From Pseudomonas corrugata (lineage in GTDB: Bacteria; Pseudomonadota; Gammaproteobacteria; Pseudomonadales; Pseudomonadaceae): a stretch of DNA of 64,000 bases. The notes below the pieces were generated by a model. That model was not told where the DNA came from and did not search any database. It saw only the letters and a program-made list of their open reading frames with translations. Numbering within the stretch: the stretch's first letter is position 1; the number at the start of each line of letters is the position of its first letter. A program made the position numbers and the translations under genes. The stretch lies in contig NZ_LHVK01000008.1 of NCBI RefSeq assembly GCF_001269905.1, positions 548,919-612,918 of the forward strand, in the 5' to 3' direction. This document shows positions 36,130 to 44,873 of the stretch, piece after piece.

Positions 36130-36843
36130 ATGAAACAGCATCGGTTGGCGGCGGCGGTTGCCCTGGTTGGCCTGGTACTCGCAGGTTGCGACTCGCAGAC
36201 CAGCGTGGAGCTGAAAACCCCGGCGCAGAAAGCTTCCTACGGTATCGGCCTGAACATGGGCAAAAGCCTGGCTCAGGAAGGTATGGACGACCTGGACTCC
36301 AAAGCGGTCGCCCAGGGCATCGAAGATGCCGTCGGCAAGAAAGAACAGAAGCTGAAAGATGAAGAACTGGTCGAGGCCTTTGCTGCGCTGCAAAAGCGTG
36401 CCGAAGAGCGCATGGCCAAGATGAGTGAAGAGTCGGCGGCCGCCGGCAAGAAATTCCTCGAGGAAAACGGCAAGAAGCCTGGCGTGACCACCACCGCTTC
36501 CGGCTTGCAGTACGAAGTCGTCAAGAAAGCTGACGGCCCACAGCCCAAGCCTACCGATGTCGTGACTGTCCACTACACCGGCAAGCTGACCAATGGCACC
36601 GTGTTCGACAGCTCCGTGGAGCGCGGCAGCCCGATCGATCTGCCGGTCAGCGGCGTGATCCCGGGTTGGGTTGAGGGTCTGCAATTGATGCATGTCGGCG
36701 AGAAGTACAAACTGTACATCCCGAGCGACCTGGCCTACGGTGCCCAGAGCCCGAGCCCTGCGATCCCTGCCAACTCGGTTCTGGTGTTCGACCTGGAACT
36801 GCTGGGTATCAAGGATCAGGCAAAAGAAGACGCAGCCAAGTAA
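36130..36843 (+). CDS. FKBP-type peptidyl-prolyl isomerase lipoprotein
   Basis: The 237-residue protein has a lipoprotein signal with lipobox LAGC (Cys about 21, Asp at +2), a helical FKBP N-terminal dimerisation domain (TPAQKASYGIGLNMGKSLAQ to about residue 120), and a C-terminal FKBP domain (VTVHYTGKLTNGTVFDSS, GWVEGLQLMHVGEKYKLYIP, LAYGAQSPSPAIPANSVLVFDLELL). It is a Mip/FkpA-like envelope folding catalyst. GGAAATAGC precedes the start. Probable match to P. aeruginosa PA3262, from memory. Confidence 0.9.
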   Translation: MKQHRLAAAVALVGLVLAGCDSQTSVELKTPAQKASYGIGLNMGKSLAQEGMDDLDSKAVAQGIEDAVGKKEQKLKDEELVEAFAALQKRAEERMAKMSEESAAAGKKFLEENGKKPGVTTTASGLQYEVVKKADGPQPKPTDVVTVHYTGKLTNGTVFDSSVERGSPIDLPVSGVIPGWVEGLQLMHVGEKYKLYIPSDLAYGAQSPSPAIPANSVLVFDLELLGIKDQAKEDAAK

Positions 36844-36859
36844 TCGCGTCTGCTATAAC

Positions 36860-36889
36860 GACAACGCCTCGCTTATGCGGGGCGTTGTT
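36860..36889 (+). terminator. Weak terminator-like hairpin after the FKBP gene
   Basis: CAACGCCTCGC-TTAT-GCGGGGCGTTG; a good stem but only a mixed T run (TTG) after it. Confidence 0.5.
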
Positions 36890-37092
36890 GCATCCGGGTT
36901 GCGGAAAATCCGAAAAAACCGAACCCACATCGTACGCCGCAGTCATAGGCAATACAGGCGCTGTGCTAGACCCAGTCAGCCTGTCAAGTCAATGAAATAT
37001 TGGGTTTTTTTATGTGAGTAAAAAACGCCCGATCTAAGCCCGGGCCTTATGAAACGGGGGCTTCAGCGGTGAAATGCAGCTCTGTTCACAAG

Positions 37093-37117
37093 GTTATCCA
37101 CAATTTGTGTGGATAAC
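37093..37117. promoter_or_regulatory. Perfect inverted pair of DnaA boxes before the DUF1232 gene
   Basis: GTTATCCACA, 5 bases, then TGTGGATAAC: both arms contain the consensus DnaA box TTATCCACA. It ends 19 bases before the start codon at 37137, in the leader or promoter of the gene. See finding. Confidence 0.6.
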
Positions 37118-37136
37118 ATTTCAGTAGGAAGAAAAA

Positions 37137-37592
37137 ATGAAGGCACCGTGGAGTTTTGCACGATTCCTGCCTTTGGCGGGACGGCTGCTGGCTCGTGGCC
37201 GATTGCCTACGCTGTTGTTTGCCGTCGCCCGCAAGGGAGCCCGGGAAGGCGGTCGGTTAGGGAAACTCAAGGACGATCTGCGTTTGTTGCAGGCGTTGTG
37301 CCTGGCTTACTGGCGGGGCGAATACCGGGCGGTCAGCGCCAAGTCGCTGCTGTCGGTGGTAGCGGGGCTCATGTATTTCCTCAGCCCCATGGATGCGATT
37401 CCGGATCTGCTGCCGATGTTTGGCATGATCGACGATATTGCCGTGCTCGCGTGGATCATGAAAACCCTCGATGATGAGCTCAGTGCCTTCCGCGCCTGGC
37501 GTGATAGCCAGTCTCCCGAGAAGCTTGCACGGGTCGAAAGACTCCCTGATACCCCTCGACAACTCCAACTCCAGGAACAGAAGAAGCTCTGA
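37137..37592 (+). CDS. DUF1232 (YkvA-like) membrane protein
   Basis: The 151-residue protein has the DUF1232 core LLSVVAGLMYFLSPMDAIPDLLPMFGMIDDIAVLAWIM (about residues 78-115), with the conserved SPxDxIPD motif, after a basic N-terminus. The function of the family is not established; it is usually membrane-associated. AGGAAG lies 7 bases before the ATG. The DnaA-box palindrome just upstream may regulate it. Confidence 0.85.
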   Translation: MKAPWSFARFLPLAGRLLARGRLPTLLFAVARKGAREGGRLGKLKDDLRLLQALCLAYWRGEYRAVSAKSLLSVVAGLMYFLSPMDAIPDLLPMFGMIDDIAVLAWIMKTLDDELSAFRAWRDSQSPEKLARVERLPDTPRQLQLQEQKKL

Positions 37593-37705
37593 TCCTGTTC
37601 GTTTCCCTTCGGATAATCATCACCCCGCGACCTTGGCCGTCATTTAGGATTACACTTCCAAGGAAAAGGCTGACTCGCTAAGTGTCATCGTCCTACGGGG
37701 TAGAG

Positions 37706-38047
37706 ATGGATATTCAGATAATCACACGCGACGGAGAGCCCGAGTACGCGGTTTTGCCGTGGGAACAATACCAGTCGTTGTTGAAAGCCGCAGGCATCCA
37801 TCAAGCACCGCCGCAAGAGGCTGCGGCCCAATACGCGGCGGCACCGGACCAGATTCTTCCTGGCCTGGATCAATTACGCAGTTTGCGCGAAGGGAAGGGT
37901 ATCGCCATCGAGGCGCTGGCCCGCACGGTAGGTATCAGCCCGTCTTATCTGGCCATGATCGAAAGCGGCGAGCGTCAGCCCGATGCTGCGATTCGGCGTA
38001 GTCTGGCCTGGGAATTGACGGTGCCGGGGTGGAGGGAAGGATCGTGA
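37706..38047 (+). CDS. XRE-type helix-turn-helix protein with a Phd-like N-terminus
   Basis: The 113-residue protein has an N-terminal segment like Phd/YefM antitoxins (IITRDGEPEYAVLPWEQYQSLL) and a C-terminal XRE helix-turn-helix (LRSLREGKGIAIEALARTVGISPSYLAMIESGERQPDAAI). Start ATG 37706 was preferred over GTG 37682, since GGGG lies 6-9 bases upstream. Its TGA overlaps the GTG of the next gene (GTGA). A DNA-binding member of a two-gene unit, toxin-antitoxin-like in layout, though this pair may equally be a core regulator. Confidence 0.75.
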   Translation: MDIQIITRDGEPEYAVLPWEQYQSLLKAAGIHQAPPQEAAAQYAAAPDQILPGLDQLRSLREGKGIAIEALARTVGISPSYLAMIESGERQPDAAIRRSLAWELTVPGWREGS

Positions 38048-38415
38048 GTGTACGCATCAGTCGGCAGCATTGGGATGGGTTGTTGGGTGAGTTGGACCAG
38101 GCGCGCCGCCAGCGCCATTTGTTGACGTATCGTGCCTTGCTGGAGCGTTTGCAACTGCCCAGCCCGGCCATGCAGACCCTGACCGCCGCCCTTGAACATC
38201 TGGCGGCACTGGACGCCCGGGCCGAGCAGCCGTTGCGCAGCTCCCTGGTCATCAGCCAGGGCGCCAGCCGGTTGCCACGCACCGGTTTCTTCGAATGCGT
38301 GGAACGCCTGGGGCGCTTTTCCGGCCCCTCTGACGGCGTGGCCGCCGCGTCCTGGCATGCTTCGGAAGTGGTCCGGGTGTTCGAGTATGAGTATCCGGAG
38401 TCGGCGGAGGCCTGA
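38044..38415 (+). CDS. Hypothetical protein coupled to the XRE gene
   Basis: The 123-residue protein starts at GTG 38044, overlapping the XRE stop by GTGA, which argues for coupled translation. Helical N-terminal half (WDGLLGELDQARRQRHLLTYRALLERLQL), then SSLVISQGASRLPRTGFFECVERLGRF and WHASEVVRVFEYEYPE. The second half shows a recurrent small-protein pattern (long-side-chain P-x-x-GFFE, then VxxVFxYxYP), but I cannot name a family. No function is inferred. Confidence 0.68.
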   Translation: MSVRISRQHWDGLLGELDQARRQRHLLTYRALLERLQLPSPAMQTLTAALEHLAALDARAEQPLRSSLVISQGASRLPRTGFFECVERLGRFSGPSDGVAAASWHASEVVRVFEYEYPESAEA

Positions 38416-38638
38416 TTGTTCTGACGGATCCTGGCGCAGACCGGTTAAAGAAAAATCGGAAAAACCGGGCATTTTTGAGATTTTCCTGGGCCGCTCAAGA
38501 AAAATCGGGCAGCCAAGTCGAAAATGAATATGTTTGCCTGGGGCTCAGTTGGGTATGCGGCTTTAAATCGCGGGCGCTTCAGCAACTGACGCATGCGCTG
38601 AGCAATCGCCGACGACGATCTTTTTGGCGGGTTAAAGA
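38416..38638. other. Gene-free stretch before the RHS gene
   Basis: No supported gene. The motif AAGAAAAATCGG occurs twice (near 38448 and 38497), and the bases near 38540-38580 have a D-arm-like stretch (GGCTCAGTTGGGTA) but no full tRNA. With the terminator at 38639 a short RNA could end here. It marks the left edge of the RHS insertion. Confidence 0.4.
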
Positions 38639-38669
38639 CCCATCGACTCCAAGGGGGCGATGGGTTTTT
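38639..38669 (+). terminator. Rho-independent terminator
   Basis: CCCATCG-ACTCCAAGGGGG-CGATGGG followed by TTTTTG. It would end transcripts from the XRE unit or an RNA in between and insulates the RHS gene. Confidence 0.82.
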
Positions 38670-38821
38670 GCATTTAGCGAATCGCCCTACGTCTACTGCA
38701 TCTTTCCCTGACTTATTTCCTTTGCGATCCCCGGCAAAGTCTCGCGCTTCCTGAGTGCTGCGAGACGTTTGCCCATGTTCGACCGGTTTTTCCTGCTGGC
38801 CCTTGATCGCGTCATGCCTTG

Positions 38822-41800
38822 ATGGATCAGGTGCACCGTATCGAGCAGGAGCTCGACAGTTTCAAAGACACCCTTTCCCTCTATCGCGAGCAACTGGAGC
38901 GCTGGTACGTCCGTGCGGCAGACCGGGCCAGCCAGGCGGCCGACCTGCCTTCGCTGATGGGCATGGAGCGGTTGATTCGCTTCGGTGACAACACCACCGT
39001 CGTCAGCACCGGCGACGATGACTTCCTCTCCACCGTCGTCCAGTGCCCCCAAGGCGGGGTGATGACGATCGAGAGCAAACTCGAATCGGTGTACGACATT
39101 CCGCTGGGCGACATCGTGGTGGATGTGGTGGCGGTGGACAGCGGCGAGGTCACGCCGGTCATCCTGGATGCCCAGGGGCTGGGAGTCTTCAGGGGGGATG
39201 CGGGGAAGTTCTATCGGGTCCATGTCCAGGGCGAGGTATCGCCCGCGCAGATCGGTCAGTTGTTTTCCTCCTACGATGGCCTGACCACGCAACTGACAGA
39301 CTGGCTGCGCGGCGAATGGCAGGGGTTCAAGCCGCAGTGGGCGCAGCAATCCCTGGCCACCTCGGCAACTGCGGTGGGAAACGGCTTGCTTGCCGGCAGT
39401 TGGGCGGCAATCGAAGGGGTATGGGACAGCCTCAACCTGCTCTCGGACATCCTCAAGGACCCCGGGCAGTTTGTTGACCGCCTGGGCAGCAGTGCCAGTC
39501 AGTTGATGAAGCTGGCGCAGGACGCGCCGCAAGTGATGGCGAAGCTGCAGTTGCTGACCAGTGACGAAGCGGCGCTGTGCCTGCTGGTTCGCACCGCCAG
39601 TCTCTGGCTGGAGATGCTGCCACCCAGCGAGCTCGCCGGCGAAACGAGCGAAGCACTCTCGACGGTGGTGGTGCAGTTGCTGCTTGACCTGCTGATCGGC
39701 GTGGTGCTGACCTTCGCCGGGGCGGGGGCCGGCATCGCTTATCTGGCGATGCGTCTGGCCAGGCACAGCGCAAGCCTGATGAATGCCGTACAGCGTTTTG
39801 TCAGCGCGATCTTTGCCGTTGTCAACGGTTTCATGGGCTACGTCGACCGCTACAAGGCCGTGGCGGCGCGGGGTATCGCGGCCGGAATAAAGAAAGGTCG
39901 GATGCAGCTGCGCTGGGATGCGCAACGCAACACCACGCTGAAAAAAGACGAACCCCACGACGACGCCCCGGCCCAATCGAAAAACCCCAACGGCGACAGC
40001 GCCGACAGCGCGGCCCTGACCCGCACCGACGGCTGTCCGGTGTCGATGGTCACCGGCGAAGAACTGCTGACCCTGGACGACGGCACGCTCGATGGCCGCT
40101 TGCCGTTTGTCTTCACCCGCCTGTACCGCAGCAGCGCGGCGGATCTGGACGTGGGCCTAGGGCGCGGCTGGAGCCATGCCCTGGCGCACCGCCTGCTGCT
40201 TGAGGGCGAGCAGGTCATCTGGATCGACCAGGAAAACCGCCGCACGACCTTTCCGCTGCCCAACGCCCAGCGCTCGGCGATCCACAACAGCCTGGCCCGT
40301 GCGGTCATCTACCTGGGCAGCGAGCCGGACGAACTGATCGTCGCCCAGCCCGGCGAAAACGCACCTTTCCTACACTTTCGCGACGGTCATCTGACCGCCC
40401 TCAGCGACCGCTACGACAACCGCCTGACGATCCAGCGCAACATCCATGGCGACATCAGCCGTCTGGACAACGGCGCCGGACGCGCCCTGCAACTGCGCTA
40501 CGAACAGCGTCACCTCATCGCCCTCGACTACCAGAGCTTTCACCCGGCCCTCACCCTGGACGAAGCCTGGCGTACCGAGCAGACCCTGGCGACCTATCGC
40601 TACGACGCGCGCTCACGGCTGATCGAAGCGACCAACGCCGCCGGGGAAAGCGAGCGCTACGACTACGACGATGCTCACGTCATCCTCCAGCGGCAACTGG
40701 CTGGCGGTGCGAGTTTCTTCTGGGAATGGCAGGGCGTCGGGCAGGCGGCCCGCTGCGTGCGGCACTGGGCCTCGTTCGCGCAGATGGACACGCGCTACAG
40801 CTGGAGCGAGGACGGCAGCGTCACGGTCCGCCACCTTGATGGCAGCGAGGAAATCTATGTCCACGACGACCGCGCACGGCTGGTGCGCAAGGTCGAGCCC
40901 GACGGCGGCGAACACCTCAAGGCCTACGACGAACAAGGCCGGCTGATCGCCGAACAGGACCCGTTGGGCGCCGTCACCGAATATCACTACGACGAAGTCG
41001 GACGGCTAGTGGCGCTGATTCCCCCCGAAGACGCGCCCACGTCCTACGAATACCGCAACGGTTTCCTGCACGCCCGGGCCCGCGGCAAGGCCGTATGGAC
41101 CTATCAGCGCAATGACCGGGGCGAGGTGATCGAAGCCATCGACCCGGATCAACAGCGCACCCGGTATGCCTACGACGCCCACGGGCAGTTGCTGTCGATC
41201 CACTACCCGGACACCAGTGAACACCGCTTCACCTGGAACCGGCTCGGCCAACTGACAGAAGAAACCCTGCCTGACGCCAGCCAGCGGTTTTTTACCTACG
41301 ACGTCTTGGGGCGCTTGCTGACCCGCCAGGACGAACACGGCGCGGTGACGCACTACCAATGGGACGCCGTGGGCCGGCTGCTGCAGACCACCTTGCCCAC
41401 CGGCGCCACCCGCGCCTGGAGCTACAACGCCTACGGCAAGGTCACCGCCGAGCGCGACGAACAGGGCCGCGTCACCCGCTACGAATACGCCGATGACCTG
41501 CACCTGGTCAGCCGCCGCGTCAATCCCGACGGCAGCACGCTGCACTACCGCTACGACTCGGCGCGGCTGCTGCTGACCGAAATCGAGAACGAATCCGGGG
41601 AAAAATATCAGCTGGACTACACCCCCGGCGGCTTGATCCGACAGCAAGTCGGCTTCGACGGCCAACGCACCGCCTATGCCTACGACCTCAATGGACAGCT
41701 GCTGGAGAAAACCGAGTTCGGTGCCGACGGCAGTCAACGGGTCACCGGCTACCAACGCGATGCGGCCGGACGCCTGCTGATCAAGACCCTGCCCGACGGC

Positions 41801-43600
41801 CAGGCGATCCAGTACCGCTACGACGGGCTGGGCCGGTTGGTTGATGTCGATGACGGCAGCGACCATCCGCTGGCCTTCGAGTACGACGCCCAGGACCGGC
41901 TGATCACCGAGCACCAGGGCTGGGGCACCCTGCGCTATGGCTACGATGCCTGCGGACGGCTCAATCACCTGCGCCTGCCGGACAACAGCAAGGTCGACTA
42001 CCACCACGCCCCGGGTGGCGCGCTGACCGCCATCGACCTGAACGGCGCACGCCTCACCGAACACCAGTTGCGTGGCGGCCGCGAACACCAGCGCCAACAA
42101 GGCCTGCTGCTCAGCCAGTACGAACATGACGAACAGGGCCGGCTCAAGGCCCACACCGTGCTGCAGAACCAGCAGACCTTGTTCTGGCGCGATTATGCCT
42201 ACAGCCCCAAGGGCAACCTCGCCGCCCTTTCCGACAGCCGTCGAGGGCGGCGCGAGTACCAGTACGATCCGCTGGACCGCCTGACCCGGATCGAACACTC
42301 CCACACCGATCCCGCGGAACACTTCGCCCACGACCCGGCCGGCAACCTGCTGATGCAGGACCGCCCCGGCCCGACCCACCTCAAGGGCAATCGCCTGCTG
42401 ATGGAGGGCGACCGCCACTACGACTACGACGCCTTCGGCAACCTGATCCGCGAACGCCGCGGCAAGGCTCAGGCCCTCGTCACCGAATACCGCTACGACA
42501 GCCAGCACCGCCTGATCGGCGTCACCACGGCGGACGGTCGCGAAACGTCCTACCGCTACGACGCCTTCGGCCGACGCATCAGCAAGACCGTGGCCGGCCT
42601 GACCACCGAGTTCTTCTGGCAGGGCGACCAACTCGTCGCTGAAAGCAGCCGCCAGCACCACCGAAGCTACCTCTACGAACCCGGCACCTTCCGCCCGCTG
42701 GCACTGCTCGACGGCAAAGGCCTCAACGCCTGCCCGTTCTACTACCACCTTAACCACCTGGGCACGCCCCAGGAACTGACCAACTACGGCGGCCAGGTCG
42801 TCTGGTCGGCGCGCTATAACGGCTACGGCAAAGCCCATGGCATAGAACATGGCGGCGGCGAACAACTGGAACAACCGCTGCGCTTCCAGGGCCAATACTT
42901 CGACCCGGAAAGCGGCCTGCACTACAACCGGCACCGCTACTACAATCCGGAAACGGGTCGCTACCTGACCCCTGATCCGAGCAAACTGGCGGGTGGGCTC
43001 AATGGCTACCGGTACACCCTGAACCCGACGGGGTGGGTGGATCCGTTGGGGTTGGTGGATTGTCCGGGGAAGGGTGGGTGCAGGCCGGCGGTTGGGGAGC
43101 AGGATCCGGCTGCCAAGGTTGGGGTAGATGAGGGAGAGCCGCGACTGCCGATGACGGCGGAGCAGCGGCGGGCTCGGATTGATGAGTTAGCGGAGGCGAA
43201 TGCTTACCGGCGCTTGGATGAGATGGAAAAGTCGATTGAAGGTGCGCACTTTCTGGAGAAGCATGGAGCACAAACTACCTTGGATTCTCAATTAAAGCGC
43301 GTAGAAACGGGCCGGAATCCTGGTACTGGTGAAATTGATTTTTATCAGAATGGGCAACCCGCTATTCCGTCTGCTGCAACTCGCTTTTTTAGTCATCGCG
43401 ATCAGCTTAATGCTATACATCGAGCACAGCTGATTTTTAGACGAGCAGGACTTATCGCATCCAAAAAACCAATCGAAATGGGGCGTGTAGTTGGCGAGGG
43501 TTTCAAACGAGAGGGGCTAGAGTACAGTCAGCAAACGAAGGCAATAGTAATCCTTAACGGAAATGGTCTTCCTAAAACAGCTTATACGGGATTTAATTGA
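38822..43600 (+). CDS. RHS-repeat polymorphic toxin with RNase A-like C-terminal tip
   Basis: The 1592-residue protein has an N-terminal region with a hydrophobic membrane segment pair (about 282-325), a DUF6531-type segment (GCPVSMVTGEELLTLDDG, about 402), many YD repeats (YRYDxxGRL type), and the core-closing motif YNRHRYYNPETGRYLTPDP with WVDPLGL ending at residue 1411. The last 181 residues are a variable tip of AT-rich DNA. The tip has HFLEKHG, LKR and TAY spaced like the catalytic His, Arg, Thr and Tyr of RNase A-like CdiA toxins. No PAAR domain, VgrG or T6SS gene is near. ATG 38822 follows a TTG; no good ribosome site was seen. Confidence 0.9.
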   Translation: MDQVHRIEQELDSFKDTLSLYREQLERWYVRAADRASQAADLPSLMGMERLIRFGDNTTVVSTGDDDFLSTVVQCPQGGVMTIESKLESVYDIPLGDIVVDVVAVDSGEVTPVILDAQGLGVFRGDAGKFYRVHVQGEVSPAQIGQLFSSYDGLTTQLTDWLRGEWQGFKPQWAQQSLATSATAVGNGLLAGSWAAIEGVWDSLNLLSDILKDPGQFVDRLGSSASQLMKLAQDAPQVMAKLQLLTSDEAALCLLVRTASLWLEMLPPSELAGETSEALSTVVVQLLLDLLIGVVLTFAGAGAGIAYLAMRLARHSASLMNAVQRFVSAIFAVVNGFMGYVDRYKAVAARGIAAGIKKGRMQLRWDAQRNTTLKKDEPHDDAPAQSKNPNGDSADSAALTRTDGCPVSMVTGEELLTLDDGTLDGRLPFVFTRLYRSSAADLDVGLGRGWSHALAHRLLLEGEQVIWIDQENRRTTFPLPNAQRSAIHNSLARAVIYLGSEPDELIVAQPGENAPFLHFRDGHLTALSDRYDNRLTIQRNIHGDISRLDNGAGRALQLRYEQRHLIALDYQSFHPALTLDEAWRTEQTLATYRYDARSRLIEATNAAGESERYDYDDAHVILQRQLAGGASFFWEWQGVGQAARCVRHWASFAQMDTRYSWSEDGSVTVRHLDGSEEIYVHDDRARLVRKVEPDGGEHLKAYDEQGRLIAEQDPLGAVTEYHYDEVGRLVALIPPEDAPTSYEYRNGFLHARARGKAVWTYQRNDRGEVIEAIDPDQQRTRYAYDAHGQLLSIHYPDTSEHRFTWNRLGQLTEETLPDASQRFFTYDVLGRLLTRQDEHGAVTHYQWDAVGRLLQTTLPTGATRAWSYNAYGKVTAERDEQGRVTRYEYADDLHLVSRRVNPDGSTLHYRYDSARLLLTEIENESGEKYQLDYTPGGLIRQQVGFDGQRTAYAYDLNGQLLEKTEFGADGSQRVTGYQRDAAGRLLIKTLPDGQAIQYRYDGLGRLVDVDDGSDHPLAFEYDAQDRLITEHQGWGTLRYGYDACGRLNHLRLPDNSKVDYHHAPGGALTAIDLNGARLTEHQLRGGREHQRQQGLLLSQYEHDEQGRLKAHTVLQNQQTLFWRDYAYSPKGNLAALSDSRRGRREYQYDPLDRLTRIEHSHTDPAEHFAHDPAGNLLMQDRPGPTHLKGNRLLMEGDRHYDYDAFGNLIRERRGKAQALVTEYRYDSQHRLIGVTTADGRETSYRYDAFGRRISKTVAGLTTEFFWQGDQLVAESSRQHHRSYLYEPGTFRPLALLDGKGLNACPFYYHLNHLGTPQELTNYGGQVVWSARYNGYGKAHGIEHGGGEQLEQPLRFQGQYFDPESGLHYNRHRYYNPETGRYLTPDPSKLAGGLNGYRYTLNPTGWVDPLGLVDCPGKGGCRPAVGEQDPAAKVGVDEGEPRLPMTAEQRRARIDELAEANAYRRLDEMEKSIEGAHFLEKHGAQTTLDSQLKRVETGRNPGTGEIDFYQNGQPAIPSAATRFFSHRDQLNAIHRAQLIFRRAGLIASKKPIEMGRVVGEGFKREGLEYSQQTKAIVILNGNGLPKTAYTGFN

Positions 43601-43950
43601 TGGGAAAAGTATATGACTTGCATGATATTTGGGGGTTGTTGTTTGTTTTTAGTATTGAAAATACTCGTAGCGAGGCTCGCGAGAAAATCATAGCTTCAAA
43701 AGACGTAAATGATAACGAAGAGTTGGCTCAGTTGTTCGATATGTTGGTTCGGTCAGAGTTTTTTCTCTATGCTCCCCAAGAGCGCAATTTGCTAATTGAT
43801 ACTCTGAGTCATTTTTTGGCAATTGGAGATAGCTTTGATTATGTGTTCCGGAATATGGATACATATTTCGATAGTGATGTAAAGGATCGGCGCCAATTCA
43901 TGCAGGTGCTATTGGATTCGCTAAATAAGTATCAGGCTGAGCGTCAATAG
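43600..43950 (+). CDS. Probable cognate immunity protein of the RHS toxin
   Basis: The 116-residue acidic protein (start MGKVYDLHDIWGLLFVFSI) begins at the ATG that overlaps the RHS stop by one base (TGATG), the usual place for an RHS immunity gene. It is AT-rich like the toxin tip. It is helical, with Phe/Asp-rich stretches (FDMLVRSEFFLYAPQERNLL, FDYVFRNMDTYFDSDVKD). I do not recognise an immunity family; the role is inferred from position and composition. Confidence 0.72.
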   Translation: MGKVYDLHDIWGLLFVFSIENTRSEAREKIIASKDVNDNEELAQLFDMLVRSEFFLYAPQERNLLIDTLSHFLAIGDSFDYVFRNMDTYFDSDVKDRRQFMQVLLDSLNKYQAERQ

Positions 43951-44146
43951 TGTATGTGAGGTTAACAGTTTCTGGGGTTGCTGGTGTGTTGTGCGCCATA
44001 GGTGGATTGATGAAGTTTGCGTAAATAATTTTTCCGGTAGCGAAGTTGGTCGGGAGTCCTAATATTAACTATTCAAAGTAAATTGTTCCTGTTGAGATAG
44101 TTTTTACTATGTGGGGTTCGAAATATGAAAAGTCTTGCAGCGATGA

Positions 44147-44455
44147 ATGACGTGCTTTCACGGGCTACATGATTTTTTCGGCGCTTATTTCCATCAAGAT
44201 TGGCCCGCCGAACATGAAACCGCTGAGCAAGTCCTTGATACCTTTCTGGCTGAATCTGACGCGAAGGTTCTGAGAGCTGTTTGGCAAGAGCTCAGTGTTC
44301 TCCTCGAGCGAGAGCAAGGTGAAATTGAACTGAGGAATTATCTATTGAGAGAATTGAGTTGTTACTACAGCTATTGGACCGTGTGGGAGACAGGCGAGGC
44401 GTGGCTGCGCCATATTGCTCGGAAGTTGAGTTATCAAATTGATCGTTCTACCTGA
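44147..44455 (+). CDS. CdiI-like immunity protein, orphan, with doubtful start
   Basis: The 102-residue product matches the CDI immunity pattern FFGAYFHQDWP near the start, followed by AEQVLDTFLAESDAKVLRAVW and acidic helices. It follows the first immunity gene by 196 bases without its own toxin, like an orphan left from tip exchange. An in-frame TGA lies directly before ATG 44147 and the ribosome site is weak; another ATG at 44125 in the neighbouring frame runs 15 codons over the same DNA, so a frameshift near 44147-44160 may have cut off the true N-terminus. Confidence 0.65.
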   Translation: MTCFHGLHDFFGAYFHQDWPAEHETAEQVLDTFLAESDAKVLRAVWQELSVLLEREQGEIELRNYLLRELSCYYSYWTVWETGEAWLRHIARKLSYQIDRST

Positions 44456-44472
44456 GCTCGCTCTCGAGCATT

Positions 44473-44501
44473 AAAAAGGTCTTGCATGGCAAGACCTTTT
44501 T
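44473..44501. terminator. Terminator after the immunity genes
   Basis: AAAAAGGTCTTGC-ATG-GCAAGACCTTTTT: a perfect 13-bp stem with A and T runs, working in both directions. It separates the plus-strand immunity genes from the minus-strand pseudogene. Confidence 0.93.
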
Positions 44502-44518
44502 ATCCCTGAAATACCTTC

Positions 44519-44873
44519 CTACCTTACCTCAATAATATCCAAAGCCCGATTCGCCAACAGTTCACTCAACTCAATCACCTGCTGAACTCCAAGCGCAACA
44601 TGTCGTCGAGAACCCTCAAGATCGAACGCCAAATCACTGATCATGGCATTCGCTGACGCCAGGTTTTCACTGAGGTTGGCAAGCAAACATTCAGAGTCCA
44701 CATCAGGCGCGATGATGAAGAGGGTGTGTGTCGGACGTTTCTTTCTCAGGCGTGGGTTTCAGATAGAAATCCAGAGCTCGCGTAGCAGCGTCATCGAGTT
44801 TTTTGTTACGGGCCGACTGGACGCGTGATGCGGGTTCGTCTGTGGCTGGAGGGTTCGGTGTAATTTTGGCCAT
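44519..44873 (-). pseudogene. DUF6124-type small protein gene, frameshifted
   Basis: Minus-strand ATG at 44873 (AGGAA upstream) gives MAKITPNPPATDEPASRVQS and then NKKLDDAATRALDFYLKP before the frame stops near 44700. The next frame continues as LFIIAPDVDSECLLANLSEN and then SDLAFDLEGSRRHVALGVQQ to 44519. Together they make one protein of the Pseudomonas DUF6124/DUF3077 type. The break is at an (AC)4 run near 44720; one more AC would restore the frame. Either a real loss, a phase-variable site, or a sequencing error. Confidence 0.72.

Noticed and set aside
38540..38600. tRNA-like D-arm sequence before the RHS gene
   Set aside because: No matching acceptor, anticodon or T arm could be found.
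41006..42934. 642-codon minus-strand frame inside the RHS gene
   Set aside because: Mirror of the high-GC YD repeats; low-complexity Val/Ala/Gln sequence without domains. The plus-strand RHS protein is clear.
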